Source: Numida meleagris
Taxonomy: Eukaryota; Chordata; Aves; Galliformes; Numididae
DNA length: 64,000 nucleotides
NCBI RefSeq assembly: GCF_002078875.1
Contig: NC_034413.1
Location: forward strand, 62,178,453 to 62,242,452
Direction: 5' to 3'
This document shows positions 1 through 13,800 of the stretch, piece by piece. Under the pieces are notes generated by a model. That model worked only from the letters and a program-made list of their open reading frames with translations. It was not told the DNA's origin and did not search any database. Numbering within the stretch: position 1 is the stretch's first letter; every line of letters starts with the position of its first letter. The translations under genes were made by a program, and so were the position numbers.

Positions 1-3000
1 TATGGGAAGGCCAATGGATGGAGAGGAACCTCCCATCATGGATGCTCATCACAGCTGTAAGCTGTTGTGTGGATACACGTTTCTGGATGGGACACCTGAC
101 GAGGAGGACCACAGACATGTCTGCCACTCAAGTGCTTGATGCTACCCAGTCAAACTGCACACTTTCCTGAGAGCCTCTTCAGAGGTGCAAGGACATGTCC
201 TGCCCTCGTATGCAGAAGCTCCTGGTTTAAATGCTCATCCGTAGGAAGCAAGATCCCGCCCTGTATCCATCTGAGGACCTCTTTTCCTCTTCTCCCTGTG
301 CTTTCCCTAAAGTTGCCTCTGGCAATAGCTCTAAGTCCATATGAAACCGTAGCTGTGGTAGGAGTGACTGCTGTGGCTGTTCTTACCATCACTCTTGGAC
401 AGCAACAAAGTCATGTTACCACGCAGCAGGCTGCAGCACTGTGCCTTACCCTTGTGCAGCTTCTCTCCCAGCAGCCCAGCTCACTCATTCTGCACGCTCT
501 CAGGGTTTCAGGAACTTCTCTTGCAAGGTCTCTTGAGACCATGCGCCTCTGTGCTGCTTCTCCAGGCTTTGGGCTTTCTCTCACCCTTTGAAACTTTCCC
601 AGAACTGTGGTGACTTTTCGCTGACCTCCAGGAACCGGCGCTCTCGAGCCCTGACGCTCCGGCTGGCACAACCAAGACCTGGAGACTACTTTGGGATGTC
701 AGCTTTCCCAGCACATGCTGGATGAAAGCCTCATCTGAGCAACACCAGCTAAAAATAAAAGCTATTCAACTGGAGCTAATGGCGGCCTGCCATGAGTTAT
801 TGCTCATTAAAGGGAATTGTCAGATGCTTAACTTCAGCTAATCATTTCCTGCTGCGAGATCGGCCTGGTATGAAACATACTCAAATGTGGGAAGGGGATT
901 CACAGTAACTAAATTTAGTCAAGGGTGTAATTTACTCGGGCTCCCTCTGTAGTTAATGGGAAGAGAGAGGCTGCTGCAGGGGGTGCGTCCCGCTCCGCAT
1001 CGCCCTCGGGCAGCAGCAAGCATGGCTCCTTGATTGCTGGGAGGAACCAGCACCCGGGCTAGGTGAGCGCCTGCTGTCCTCTGCTTCATCTCCTGCTTGG
1101 AAGCAATGACTGGGAAGCTTTGGTACTCCAGTATCAAAGCATTAAGGCCTACAGATCAGTGTTCTTTTCTCAATGGTTCTAAGTCAAACGCAACCCTCCC
1201 AGGAACATCCTTCTTTCATTACAGCAAGACTACAGGGAATTCTGCAGAACATCATCTTTGTCAGATGGCTCTTCTTGCCCGTTTCCAAGAAAGATCAGCT
1301 ATTGAATAAAGAAACAGTTGCGTTCCGAACGTTGTGTGATTAATTTATTTTTTCCAGTTAATTTTGGAAGTTAGTCTCGTTTGCATGTTTGGCAGTGAAC
1401 CCGTAAGTCAAAATTTGAGTTCTCACATTACAGTGACTGGAAAGTTTGTCAAGTACGTCTGCTTTTAGCAATGTAGGTTTCTTTCTCTGTTGGACCAGAA
1501 ACATTTGCATGAAATATTTAACTCCGTATCTCTCTTTAAATTTGGACTGAAGTCGTTTCATCCACATAAATGGAATTGTGAGAGTCCTGCCAGATTGATT
1601 TGTGTTTTTGGACATTACTTCCAAACTGAAGCTTCAAGTGATGCTCCAAGATACAAACAGAAGATTTTGCTGAAGCTTCCCAAGTCTGCTCGTTTCCAGG
1701 CCGTTATAAAGACAGGGAGAACATTTGAACTCGGAGTGGAATTTGCATTGAGATTTCAATAGAAATCTCATTTCTCAAGAAACATTTCAAGGTGTCTTCA
1801 CCCATGGGTGAAGGGGGGTCCTAGCTGTGTCCCCTTGTTTCTCCCTCACTGGCATCTCTGCACGCAGCTGGACACGAGCAGGACGGGACGCAGGTGGGAG
1901 CCAGGAGGACTGCAGGAGAGTTTTGCAATTTCATTGCGCAAGTTAAATGTGCTTCTAATCTAAAGGGCTTTTTGTGCCAGTTGTCCTTCATCTTTGTCCG
2001 ATGCGGGCACTGAAAATTTCCTCATGTTCACTTGGGACCTGGTACAGACGCGGCGCCTGAGGAGGCAGTTTATCTGCTGACATTAAAACTTGTCAGGTTC
2101 ATTATTTACATTTGTCATGAACCAGTGTTTAGTGTTTTCATTTGAGGAACAGCTGCAAAGTGACTTTGAATTATCCACATATTGCTACCTCCCAATGTTT
2201 TAGGAAATCCATGCCAGATTTTACATGCAGAACAGGCTCTAACGCTAAAACTGGGATCTGTCCTGTCATCTGCCTAAGCCACAAAGTTTTGTAACCCTGA
2301 CTTGTGCCAATAAAAATGTTTCTCTGAGCATGTTTTGGACATTGAATGCAAAAGCACAGAAGAGACCAAAGAAGCAGTGCTCATTGCTCCTTCTGCCATC
2401 TTTGCTGAGTAGAGCTTTACCCCTTTAGCGCTGGAGCAAACAGGAGGTGGCAGAGCCCCAGGGAGCACATAAAGCCTCGTGGGGCCTTGAGATGTGAACT
2501 GGAGCCTACAACCTCTAGGGCGCACGAGCTGCTCTTGGACAGGGTAGGGAGAGTGCATTTTGATGGCTTGGATGATCCTTGTTTGTTTAGTGCGTAATAC
2601 TAACAAATGGGCTGTGCTTGAGCCTAGGGGGAGTCTGGATGCCTCCCGCTTTCCAAGATTTTCTGCTTCAGAGATTCCCGTCCTTCAGGAAGTAGTAGCT
2701 TGAGAAAGGACCGAGTTAGTCTTTCACCCACATCTGATTCAATTCTGTCTTTGTCATAAATGTTATTTTACAGCAATCACTGAATATGGAAAAAGGGCTG
2801 TGCTGAGCGGAGCCGAGTGGAGTTAATTTATGTGCTCATTGGTCAGGTTGTAGTTATTGGCTTTCATTCATGAGTGGAATTATTTCTGTGAAAAGAATGT
2901 AGATTTAAATGCACATGCTAATAGAATTACCGAGGTCCCATTCTGGCTCATCTTCTCTGGCTCCTGTGAAAAAAATCCTTTTCTCTCAGACTGGTTTTCA

Positions 3001-6000
3001 GGGGTGAGAATTGGAGCCGTGCCTAAATCCACTGGTCCCATGTAATGATTCACCTCATCTCAGCTCAAGCAGGAGTGTGTCCTGGCATAGTTATGCATCA
3101 TCATAGCCGTGTTCTGTATTAAAATCTTGTTATCAAAGCATACTTTCCTACTATCATATATGGTATGTGGTTAGTATGGATCAAAAAGAGAAGCCTGGTG
3201 TTTTTCTTCTCAATTGCTCTGAGAAGCCTTTCCCATTCCCCGTTACAACCTTGGGTTCTGCAGATGGATCAGATGCTGTGTTATCCGGGTCAGACCTCTG
3301 CTCCCCTGTGTGCTCTGGGGAATGGGGAGGTAAAAATAAAATGTCTTGGAGTTCAGTTCCAACAGCAATTCCTACTGGCTGAAGTGGGAATACTGCCATG
3401 CCGCTAAAACGTGTCTGTGAGATTTTTGTTTTTCCTTTCACCCAGCCTTGCAGAGCTGGAACCTTCCATTTTCCAAGTAAAAGAGCTGTGCTTTTGTAGC
3501 CGTCTGTTCACTGCAGCAACAACAGGAAGCATTTCGTGACTCTGGCAGTGCAAAAGCTCCGAATGTTAAAGCTCTTTGCACTGGCTGTGTATCTGCCGCA
3601 GCCGTATTGCCAGAAGTTTCTTGGAGGTTTGCTTAGGAGTGTTTTGGAAACTGTCATTTCTCCTTGCTGAATGACTGGGTTGGCCAGGAAGTCCATCTAG
3701 CCACACTCGTCTGCTGACCTCCCCGCACCCATTCCTCTTCACCAGAGACCTTTTTATAGACAGGGCTGCGGTGACACGATGGCCACACGCCGCAGCTCGC
3801 TGCCAGCCCCGCCGTGCCTGCAGAGCTGCTGCGGTGCGCCTTGGGCCGCTTGTTTCGGTGGGTGCCTGAATTACCGCACAGTGAGCCGCTGTGTCGCACT
3901 CAAAGTGCTCGCTGGCTCTTCTTGAGCGCAGTCTGCTTCCAGACAGCTCTTGCCAGCGCGCTTCACAGAGCGCGTATGTGCTAGTGCTTTGCAAGAAGAA
4001 CACGGTAACATGTTCTGCTTGATCCGCTCAGTGTTTGGATCTCCTCACCTCCTACCACGTGACATGATAAATGTGTTTGTAGCTGTACGTGTCGCGGAAG
4101 CGGCGCAGCTCGCACAAGCAGGGTTTTGGAGGTCATCCCAAAAGTCTTTCCTGGCAGATTTTGTGTGTTGCGTTTCTCTGTCTGCCATTAAGGGAGATCT
4201 GCTCTTTCTTCAGCTCCACTCTTGCCTTTGTGACCGTGTCAGGGTGACCTGTATTATGCATAAAAAAATCATTCTCAGCAGGGATGGCAAATGACAAGTG
4301 TGACTCGCTTAAGAACGTGGCAATATTGGCAATTCCTTTAAGAAAAAAAAAAAGTTATTAATATTGTATGTGGACAGTAGGTGTGTTTTTTGGACAGTAC
4401 ATGTTTGGACACGATGGGGAATAAGACAATGACGTGGGAGTGCTTTGTACAAGTGTTGGATGCTGAGCAGAGCAAAGCCACCCAATGCTAGAGGCTCTCA
4501 TGGTGTCGGGGGAGCAGTCACACGTCCTTTCCATTCTGTTTCCCTGCCTGTCCTCCAGACAGAGTGCACGCTGTTGTCCAGAAAGAAGATAAGGCTGGAG
4601 CAATCTGCATGTCCAGCCTTCAACTGCTGCATGGCCAGCCAAGCCCAGGTCTCCCTCCCAGATCCCTTACAGTGGTAAGCTGGGGCACTGCAGCAGGCAG
4701 GGAGAATGAAGGAGACTTGTTATCTGCTAGGATCACGTGCAGCATGGCACAACTGAGATTCAGTAAACCCTGCCTGGTCCTAGGGGTATGGAAAGTAGGC
4801 CGTTCCTGGTAAATAGCCTTTTCCATTACCAATGCCATGACCTCGAGCAGGAAAGTCCCAAGCTTCTTTCAGGTAGGACTGTTGCACTGTGTAACTCTCC
4901 TCACTACCCAAAGCTTTCCTTCCTGAAACTTTTGGGCTGGCTGTATTCTCCACCTGATGGCCTGGAAGTCTGGTGATCAGTTTGGAAAGCTTTACTGGCT
5001 CTAGGTTAAACTTTGAACAAAATTCCTGCAAATGGGGATGGTAGTCTGTTGGCCAGCTCTGGCACTTGGGGTGTTTCTGCCTCACTGCTGCCTTTTCTAG
5101 TATGGCAGTGGAGAGTTCCTGATTGTCCTTGAGCTGGTGGGGTTGGGCCAGACTCCATTTTACCTCCTATCAGCTCCCTTCCATTACTTAAAGGTAAATT
5201 GACAAGGTGCCTTTGGCTCAAGGTTGTAGTTTGGGCTGTGCTGCTTCCAAACTGTAGTAAAAGCCTCTTTGTACATTAATTAACCAAGACATGGAAGATA
5301 GCTTATCCTCACTTTCACTCCACCTCTCACCTAGGCCCACTCCTCAGCAAAGTCCGTGTTACTTGTGCCTTCCCCAGATTTCATCCCTGAAAGTGACAGC
5401 CTGCAAAGAGTGAACTATAGAATCAGAAAATCATTAAGGGTGGAAAAGAACTCTAAGGTCATCTAGTCCAACCATCAACCCATCCCCACCGTGCCCACTA
5501 ACCATGTCCCTCAATGCCAGATCTTGACATTCCTTGAACACTTCCAGTGACGGTGATTCCACCTCCAACCTGAACTCTTCCAGCACTTCTCTTCCCATGC
5601 CTGCAGCACAGCTCCCGTTGCAGCAGGACTTTCTGGCTGGAGGCATGGAGGGGAGGGAGAAGGTGCTCGCACCCTGAGAGCTGCCCAAGCACTCAGAATC
5701 ACCATCACGAGAGCCTGAATTGTGCTGACATAAGGTGTGCTGAGAAACTGCCTGAGCATCACGTGGAGCCCACTCCAGGAGGCTATCTGAAGCCCATTGA
5801 ATGGAAGATAAGCTGCCCACAGACAAATATTACCTTGCGCTCGTTGATTTAATGCTATTACACATTCACAGAATATCAGCAGTAGCTGTCTGAAAGCAGG
5901 CCTTTCTGAGATAAAACTCCTGCTTTGCTTTGCCCTGATGGAGGAATGTCTGAAACCAGTGGACCAGAAAGATCTAAGCAGCTCCACCTGCGATCTGCCT

Positions 6001-7516
6001 TCTTCCCAGGCATGCTCCTACTCCTCCTGTTGTCAGAAGACAGATGAGGTGGATTTTCTGCTCTCTGGGAAATGTACTTTGACTTACTCTAGTTGGTTAC
6101 AGTTATTTCTGTATGTTCTAAAAGCATGACTTTTGATCCCAGGTACGTAATAAATTATTGGTTTGACTTCTGACTGGGGCTGTCTGGTTGCGATGTCTTG
6201 GAACTGCACTTTACAAGGTAGGCTGCAATCTCTGCTGGGCGTACAGCTGGCTTCTAAATCAGGATAGGTGACTGTTCTCTGGGAGGGCAGCTCTCCCTCA
6301 GCATGTGCATTACCCAATATCCGCAGTGGTGTTTGTTGTTGGACTGAGAGTATCTGGATGCACCAGGCTGAGTTCATGTGCTGTAGCTTATGTTTTTGTT
6401 TTCAGCTGGGGTGGTTAGGATACTCAGAGATAAACATCTGAAAATGTGTAATAATGTCAGATGACTGCTTTCCGATGTGCAGTATGAGATATACTTTATG
6501 GGAGTGTGACAGAATTTCTGAATTCTGTAAAAATACATAAATAGTGATTTCTTCTTAAGCTGTATGAGATAAAACATCTCGGTCCTCAGTTGCTCCTGGG
6601 GAGGGAGTTGCTTTTGCCACAGTTTCAGGAAGGTGAGAGCAGGACACTTGTTCTTAAAGGGCAATTGAGAAATGTTCCAGCAACTTGTTTGCTTTGTTTC
6701 TAAAGACTTATTGATATTGGCACATCGTTGGTCTGTTGCTTTGGGGGGGTGAGGGAGGTTGTCCCATTTCCAAGGTGCGGGTCTGAACATGTGTACTGAT
6801 AATTGCAGGTGGATACAGATCAGCAGAATCTCCTGCTTAGGATATAATGAAAATCTTTTTAATTTAAAAACTGCCTCGTATCTCTTTGGGTGTTTCCTTT
6901 GGTTTGAACAATTTGTCATCTTTTGTAGTTGTTCATTAGAATTTCATAGTTCTAGAGAAGGTGTGAAGTCTTCTAAGAAATTGCATTCAGGGGCAAAGCA
7001 GATAATTTCAAGGTGCTTCAAATAACCTTCAAAAGTTAATACACAGTCAAACGAACAGTAATGTTACTGGGGTCTGGCAAAGGCTGAGAAACATTTATGG
7101 CATCACGACCTGACAAAGTGTCAGTGGCTGTCAGATCTCTTGTAGTAATCTGCTCTTTGCACTTAGCTTCCTCCTGGCAATGCACAATGAAATCTGTGGG
7201 AAGAAGCTGAGAAATTCAGCACGGAACATGAAATTCAGGCTCTCATCAAAAACCGGGTAACTGTAGTGCCTGTGAACTTTCATAAGGACAGACAGCGTGG
7301 TAGGAGATGAGCGAAGTGTGTAAGATTGTAAAAGATGCTTGTTGCGTGGCATGTTCCTCTCTGGCGTGCAATAAAGATTACACAATGTTCAGAGGTCACA
7401 AAATTTTCCATCGAGGCATCTTGCATTTTTGTGTTGAGGAATGCCAAGTGTTCGATGTGCACTAGAAAATAGAAGAGGGGCTGGCTTAATCTCTCACGTG
7501 CATTGTTTTCTTCCAG
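1..7516. other. No supported gene; presumed KALRN intron or upstream flank
   Basis: I looked for upstream KALRN exons (first SH3, and the human Duet/TRAD first exon with its run of four cysteines) and recognised neither on the plus strand. The open frames here (for example 136-591, 3566-4003, 6374-6919) lack domain content or codon patterns I recognise. It holds one CR1 fragment (5417-5590). The sequence is otherwise unique, with short A/T runs. Confidence 0.7.
5417..5590 (-). mobile_element. CR1 LINE 3' fragment
   Basis: Starts with a degraded 'atagaatcagaaaatcat' tail, then 'ctaaggtcatctagtccaac' and 'cccatccccaccgtgcccac', the reverse-strand signature of avian CR1 3' ends. It fades out after the 'tccacctccaa' segment. 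It is heavily truncated at its 5' end, as is typical for CR1. Confidence 0.85.
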
Positions 7517-7800
7517 AGGCATATTCAGTCTCTTCCAATGAAAACGGGGGCAAGTCCGACTCAGTGGCCAACTTACAGCCCCAGCCATCCCTCAACTCCA
7601 TCCAGAGCTCTCCCGGCCCCAAGCGCTCGACCAACACTCTGAAGAAATGGCTGACGAGCCCCGTGCGCCGGCTGAACAGCGGGAAGGCTGAGAGCAACAT
7701 CAAGAAGCAAAAGAAGGTGCGAGATGGCAGGAAGAGCTTCGACCTCGGCTCGCCAAAGACTGGAGATGAAACCACTCCTCAAGGAGACAGCGCAGATGAG
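7517..7800 (+). CDS. KALRN: KALRN exon: Ser/Lys-rich linker before DH2
   Basis: Encodes window residues 1-94, beginning [11 protein letters not shown] and including [15 protein letters not shown] and [19 protein letters not shown]. It is a basic, serine-rich, probably disordered linker between the first SH3 (outside the window) and DH2. The acceptor is ambiguous: 'ttccag' ending at 7516 leaves a 2-base split codon, while the AG at 7517-7518 would give phase 0. The donor GTGGGT follows 7800. This is the first exon shared by full-length kalirin and the Duet/TRAD form in human. Confidence 0.95.
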
Positions 7801-10800
7801 GTGGGTGTTGATGGAGGGCGAGGAGAGAATCTCTGATAGTTGGTGGTGGGTGATTCACGCTTAAGCAAATGCAGCTCACTTAGGGTCTAGAAGGAGCAGC
7901 GAATTGAATGAAAAATTGAATTGGTTAAAGCTGTGTTGCGACCAGCACTGTCTTCCAAAGAACAATGTAATATATAGGGAACGTTTCAGACTCTGCATAT
8001 ATTGTCATCATTTAACTAGATTTTTTTTAATAGCCTGTTGGAAACCTGCCAAGGACAGAAATGAAGCTATTTCTGAGCGGCTGTTATCACTCCTTGCTGA
8101 GGTTCATATCACCTTTCTCCTGCCATGGCAGTGTAATTCCTTATTGAAAATGAACGCTCAGAGAAACAGCCACATTTCTGTTAAACCAGCTGCGTATCTG
8201 TAGCTGCAGTTTCTCAGCAGGCATGTTCTTTGCTAGAACGGCTCTTTCCTGATAAAGTGAATGTGGAATCACAGGAAGAAAATGGAGAGGATACGAACTG
8301 AAAGCAAAGAGAGCAACGCATTTTGGAAACTGTACATTGAGTTGTTAAATTAGAAAATACTTTTCTGTCAGCACGCAGACAGATGTAACTGCCTTAGCTG
8401 CTTATGTGATGCAGTACCCACATTTTCTGTGACACCAGCACACCAGGATTAACGGGCAAAACCATACATCTTTATTGCTTCTCTTTTATGATGCTTGGTA
8501 TTACCTGTAACTCTCTCCACCGCCATACTGAGGTAGTTTTAGTCTTACTAGCAGACTCAAAGCCTAGCAGTAAGGCCCAAATATCTAAAAAGACATAAAG
8601 AAACCCCTCCCCGCCTCTAATTTTATTACATTTTTGTTAGAAGAGCAAGAAGGGTTGGGGAGAAGATGAGCCAGACGAAGAGTCTCACACACCTCTTCCT
8701 CCTCCTATGAAGATTTTTGACAATGATCCAACCCAAGATGAGATGGTAAGACCTCCCTTACTGTATCAGTTTGCTGTTCTTAAACATTTTCTTAAAGCAT
8801 TTTTCATGTAGCTGTCTCCTAGTCATTTCACAGAGGTCTTCTAGTATCTGGGCTTAGATGTGTGCTTACAACAGACATCTAGGTGTGAATCATAACCTAA
8901 TACCTTTTTGGATTTACATATAGTGCCTGATGAACAGTTTAGCCTAGCTACCTTGTTTTATGACAGGTGTTGTGTGTTTGTGTTGTGTGAGGTCAGAAAT
9001 TCCTCTCAGGCTGATCGTGTGTGTTCTCCACATGGGTTTTAAAACTGACATAGAATGACATAATCATAGAATCATGTCGCTAGTGGCTGGCAGTTGCAGC
9101 AGAAGTGGTATTTGATGGCAGCCTGGGCCTGAGGACTAGGACAGATGGTGGATGGAGTCTGCCTGAATCCAAAATACCACCGTTACCAAGAGCCAAATAA
9201 CTTGTGATCTGCACACGGGCCTTCTGTGTGATTGTCCCGCCATACACCCTCTGCTCTCAATTGCTTTAAAACTTTCAGGTGGGAAGTCTTACCCAGTCCT
9301 ATCATTTGGTGTTTCTGGGTTATGTGGCAGTTGTGTCAGTTAATTCAGAGGCCCCCAAGGGACCTGAAGTTTCTCCCAGGGATGTGGAGGCCCTTGGTCT
9401 GTGAGCACCATGTTGTCAGCCATAGTTCTCAGCTGTTATTTGGGGTCTGTAGAGTGTTCCATCTGGAATTTGTTGCTGTAGATGGTGCAGTTGTTCATGG
9501 AGTCCTTCAATTACTGTTTTGTACTTGAGCTGAGAATCTGTGAACTTGGTTATGAAAGTGTTTCTCAGATAGCACAGGCCCCATCTGCACATGTGCTCTT
9601 TGCCCATTCGCAGTGCTGGCGTCTCCCTTGCAAAAATCCATCCCCCCGTCTAGCTGCTTCCTGCTTTCCTGCTGGCATCTGTTTTTAGCACTGCCACTTC
9701 TGTATCTCTATCTTCTGATTGTAATTACTGCATGCCAAGAAGCAGGGATAGGGGAGATTAATAAAATGTTTAAAAAAAAAACAAAAACAAAAAAAACCAT
9801 CCCAAACACAATGACCCAGAATGTTCCTGGGGAAGGTTCAGGCAGGAGTTTAGAGAAAACGTCTGTGGGACTTAAAGAGCAGAGTGGTGGAGGAAAGGGC
9901 TCGGGGGCTCACTGCTAATCTGTCAGGAAATGTTACAACATCATGGTGGCAGCGAGGCCAGAAGGAAGCATCTGGAGGCGCGGACTGCTGCCCTCTGAGC
10001 ACTGCGTGTGCTGCTCTGGTGGATCCATGCCCAGCACAAGAGCTGCTGGCTTGCTCTTGGGGGCATTTAGCTAAATGTCTGGGGATTGTTATTTAAAAAA
10101 AAAAAAGCAAGACGAAACAAAACAGCAAAACCCTGCTCTTGTTCTGGTCATTACTTCTGATTTTTTACACACCGTGTCATTTCACTATTCCATAAAAACA
10201 TTTCTGACAGCACCAATCTTGTGTAACTAAACTGTTTTCCTCTCCAGATGTCAGAGCTTTACAGAGCATTTTGACATCCTATTTCTTCACTTGGTCCTAA
10301 AAGAGAGGGTGAAATAGAGCATGAAGCATCTGAGACCCTTTTATGCTCCCTTTTTCTTCCCCTGTTCTCTTTATGTCCCGAACTCCCTGGCGCTGAAACA
10401 CCGAGTGAGCAATGTCTGAGCCACTCTGGAGCCAAAAGCTCTTTAACTGTGTTCATTTGGTCCTAGATATTGATCGTGGCCTGTTACTGCTTGTATGTAT
10501 GGCCTGTGGACTGGGGAAGAAGCAGTGGCAGGAGGGGACATCCACAGTGCCCATGTGCAAGACAGCAGTGACAACGCCTTGCTGCTCTTGGAGAAATAAC
10601 CAGAAATGGCCACATGTCTTCATATTAGAAATTTATGATTTACTCAGTAGGGAATTGAAATGCCATTTTTCAATTTGCCCTGCGCAAGCCAGGCTCTTTT
10701 GGCAATCACAGAAGTGTTTTACTTTACCCCCAAAGACTCTTAGGCAGCAAATGTTCCCATGCTCCCTTTAAAATCCTGCTGTTATTTACTTTTCCAGAAA

Positions 10801-13800
10801 TATTGAGCGATTTCAGTTAAAACAAGTGAGAGCAACAGCTGTTCATTGCCCCCAAAAGTTGGACTCCTCCCACAAGAGGGGGTTATGTTGGACAGTTAAT
10901 AGTCAACGTGTTTGTCCAGTATGTCTGCTCTCAGCCTTTTTGATCCCAGACATGTCCACTGCATTGCAGATGAAACCTGCTCTCTGAGCTTTTCCATTTG
11001 TATGAGTTTCCTGCATTACCAGCCTAATTCCTCAATTACCAGCCTGATTACCTGTAATTTTTGTTGTTGTTGTAATTAGAACTGTTGATTAGATGTATTA
11101 TTTGAGTGAAAGATGAGACTACAAGGGGCACGCTGTTCACTTTCCTGCTCTGTCATGAGGCTTCTGGTTGAAATTAGTCTCCTTTGCCTTTTCTCTGTGT
11201 CCTGGGGCTGTGTCACTCACCAAAGGGCTGCTGGAAGAGATGGCCCACTGCCTAATTCCTGCCATCACCTTTCCACTTATTGCCCAGCACCATTTAATCT
11301 CTTGTTGCTTGGCACCTGCCTGATGACTCCGCTGAAATAGGTCCTCTCCAGAAGACCTTTCTCAAGTGGCTGAGAGATGAATCAGCTTTTTCATAATTCT
11401 AATGCGGATTTTTTAAAGAATTAGCCATGTTTAGTCTGTGTCTGTCTGCCAAAAGCTGATTGCCAACAGGTTTAGAGTTTTAGTCAGTGCTAGGAGTTAG
11501 TTCAGCATAAACATACATACAGGTGAGATAACAAATACCAGTAAACACCAATTCCCATAGCTATCATCAGAGTACTGTTTTGCAGACTGAGGTTTCTTAG
11601 GACAAAGACCAAGGGGTGAAGAGGGCACCCCATTTAGAGCACAGACCTGACGCTGAAGCTGAGCACTTGGCAAGGATGCCAGCCTTCACTGGGCATGGAG
11701 AAGTTTTTGGCATCACCGTGATGATGTCTTGGCATTTCAGGAGGTTTGTGCAGCTGGCAGCTATCAGCCTGAATGTGGAGATGTCCAAAAACATTACATG
11801 ATGTCAGGCACCTGAAATCAAATCCAGTGACTGACAAACAGAAATATATCAGTGAAACTGATGTCAGTGGGGATAAGTCAGCATCTCCAAAGAGTGCACT
11901 GAGTACCTAGGATGGATGAGATACAGAAGGGCATTTTCTCTCCACTGACTGCAGAGAGGGAGAAGATACAGATTTTGGATGGCTGAAGTTGCAGTGTGAG
12001 GTGTCATTGTGAGTTCATGTGGAGTTGCAATTATCTTTGGGGAAGGAAGGAGGGAGGAATGATTTTCTCGCCTCTATTACCTGTAATTCCATGTGTACCT
12101 TCACTTATTGCATTTATTCAATATGCGTGTATGGAGGAGGGGGTAATTTCTTACATCTGCAGTAAGAAGATCAATTTTCTGGAGACTACACATAAGACCA
12201 TAGGTATCCATGGAAGGAGGAGCCAACAGACATTCAGAATATTGTAAGCTGGTTGCAAATGAACTTCAGTTCTTTGATGCCACTCCCTGGTTCCTGGCCC
12301 TGGAAATGCTGCAAAGGGATGTGCAGCCAGACTTGGCAATTCTGTTCTTGTTGATACAGCAAAATTCTCTCACTTGACCATGCATGTGGCTCTCTAACCC
12401 TCCTGCTCCCCTTCTACGTTCATTTTTCTCCTGTCTCAGAAGCTGCTTCACTGACCACTGGTTTCCTGCTCCCTTCTCATCCTGCTAACTTTTCCTTTGC
12501 AACCTGGTGTCTTGCAGTCCTCTTCTTTGCTAGCTGCTCGGCAGAGCTCCTCCGATGTCCCAACTGCTGCGGATCTTGTCAGTGCAATAGAACAGTTGGT
12601 CAAAAGTAAGCTGGTAAGTTTAGCGCTGTGAAAACAACATGGCTCTGAGGAAGGGCTTTACAGTCTGCCTCTGTTTCTGGTTTCCTTGCTTTCCACCTTC
12701 ATCTGCTGTGCTTTTATTAACCCTGTTTCGATATTGTTCACTCTACATGTGTGGTCCCATGTCTGTTGGATGAGGAATGATATCCTGTTTCATATATTGG
12801 CTTCTCTTAAGTTTTCCCCCAAACAATTCAAAATGTTAATGTAAAAGCTGTTCCTTTTTCTACATGCCCCAGGACCTCTAAAATCAGATAAATGCTTGCT
12901 TTTAGGGAGTTTCACTTGATTAACAAAGCAGGATTAAAGCAGTGTTATGATGTGCCTACAAAGGTTTATTTCCTTCTGTGTAGTGGAAAGATGGAGAGGG
13001 TCAAAGCAACACAAAGAAAAGATACCAGCGATTATTGAACTACAGTAACTCTGTGCAAGCCACTTTATCTAGTGACTCATTTCAGAGGGTTTTGGCATCC
13101 TCCTTGATTGAGATGTTGGTATGTGAGGGTAGTCTGTATTCATAGGATGCTCCATTAGAGTAAGTGATGAAGGATCTCTTTAGTGCATGGGAAACTGAGA
13201 AGGACATTCCCAAAAAATTTACTCAGAATAGTTTTAGTCCATCAAGGGACTAAAAAAATTAAAAGTATTACATTAACCCGGTTATATGTATTTTCAGAGG
13301 ATTCTTTTTCTCTCCCTCCCATGTGTACTGTTGGGTCAACTGCAATTACTTTCCAGGAGTTTGGGGGAAACTTTAATCACTGTGGAATGTTACTGTGTAC
13401 CCATCTGTTTGTTTCACTTTGTGTCTTACTTTGCTGCTAGGAATTCTTACTCAGTCTTTGGCAGAGAAAGACTGGCCACGTGTAGCCTAACCTTGGGTCT
13501 GGTTGTGACACTGGGATGTTTTCAGGTTGTTTTGAGAGAATTTGGAAGAGTTTTCTCATCCTGGGGCTACTGGAACATCTTATGCCTTCTGGCAAAAGGA
13601 CATCTCTGGTTTAATGCCTCGTTTGGAGGAAGAGGGTTTATATCAACTTAAAACCAGTTTGGTTGTGTCTCACTAAGTCCTATGGGAAAGTACTGATGAA
13701 TGTTCCGCTCGGTTTTAAACTGCACTGTTGACTGCAGAATTGACTTGAAACAGAAGGTAACATTGATGCTGGAGTTCAAGGACAATGTTTTTTTCTATCG

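Noticed and set aside
5434..5826. 130-codon minus-strand frame
   Set aside because: It overlaps a CR1 3' fragment and its C-terminal part is translated CR1 sequence, so it is not a gene.
6374..6919. 181-codon minus-strand open frame
   Set aside because: No recognisable domain, A/T-rich composition and no promoter or splice context. Frames of this length occur by chance in 64 kb.
9049..9075. Possible CR1 tail ('catagaatcat' pieces)
   Set aside because: Too short and not followed by other CR1 segments.
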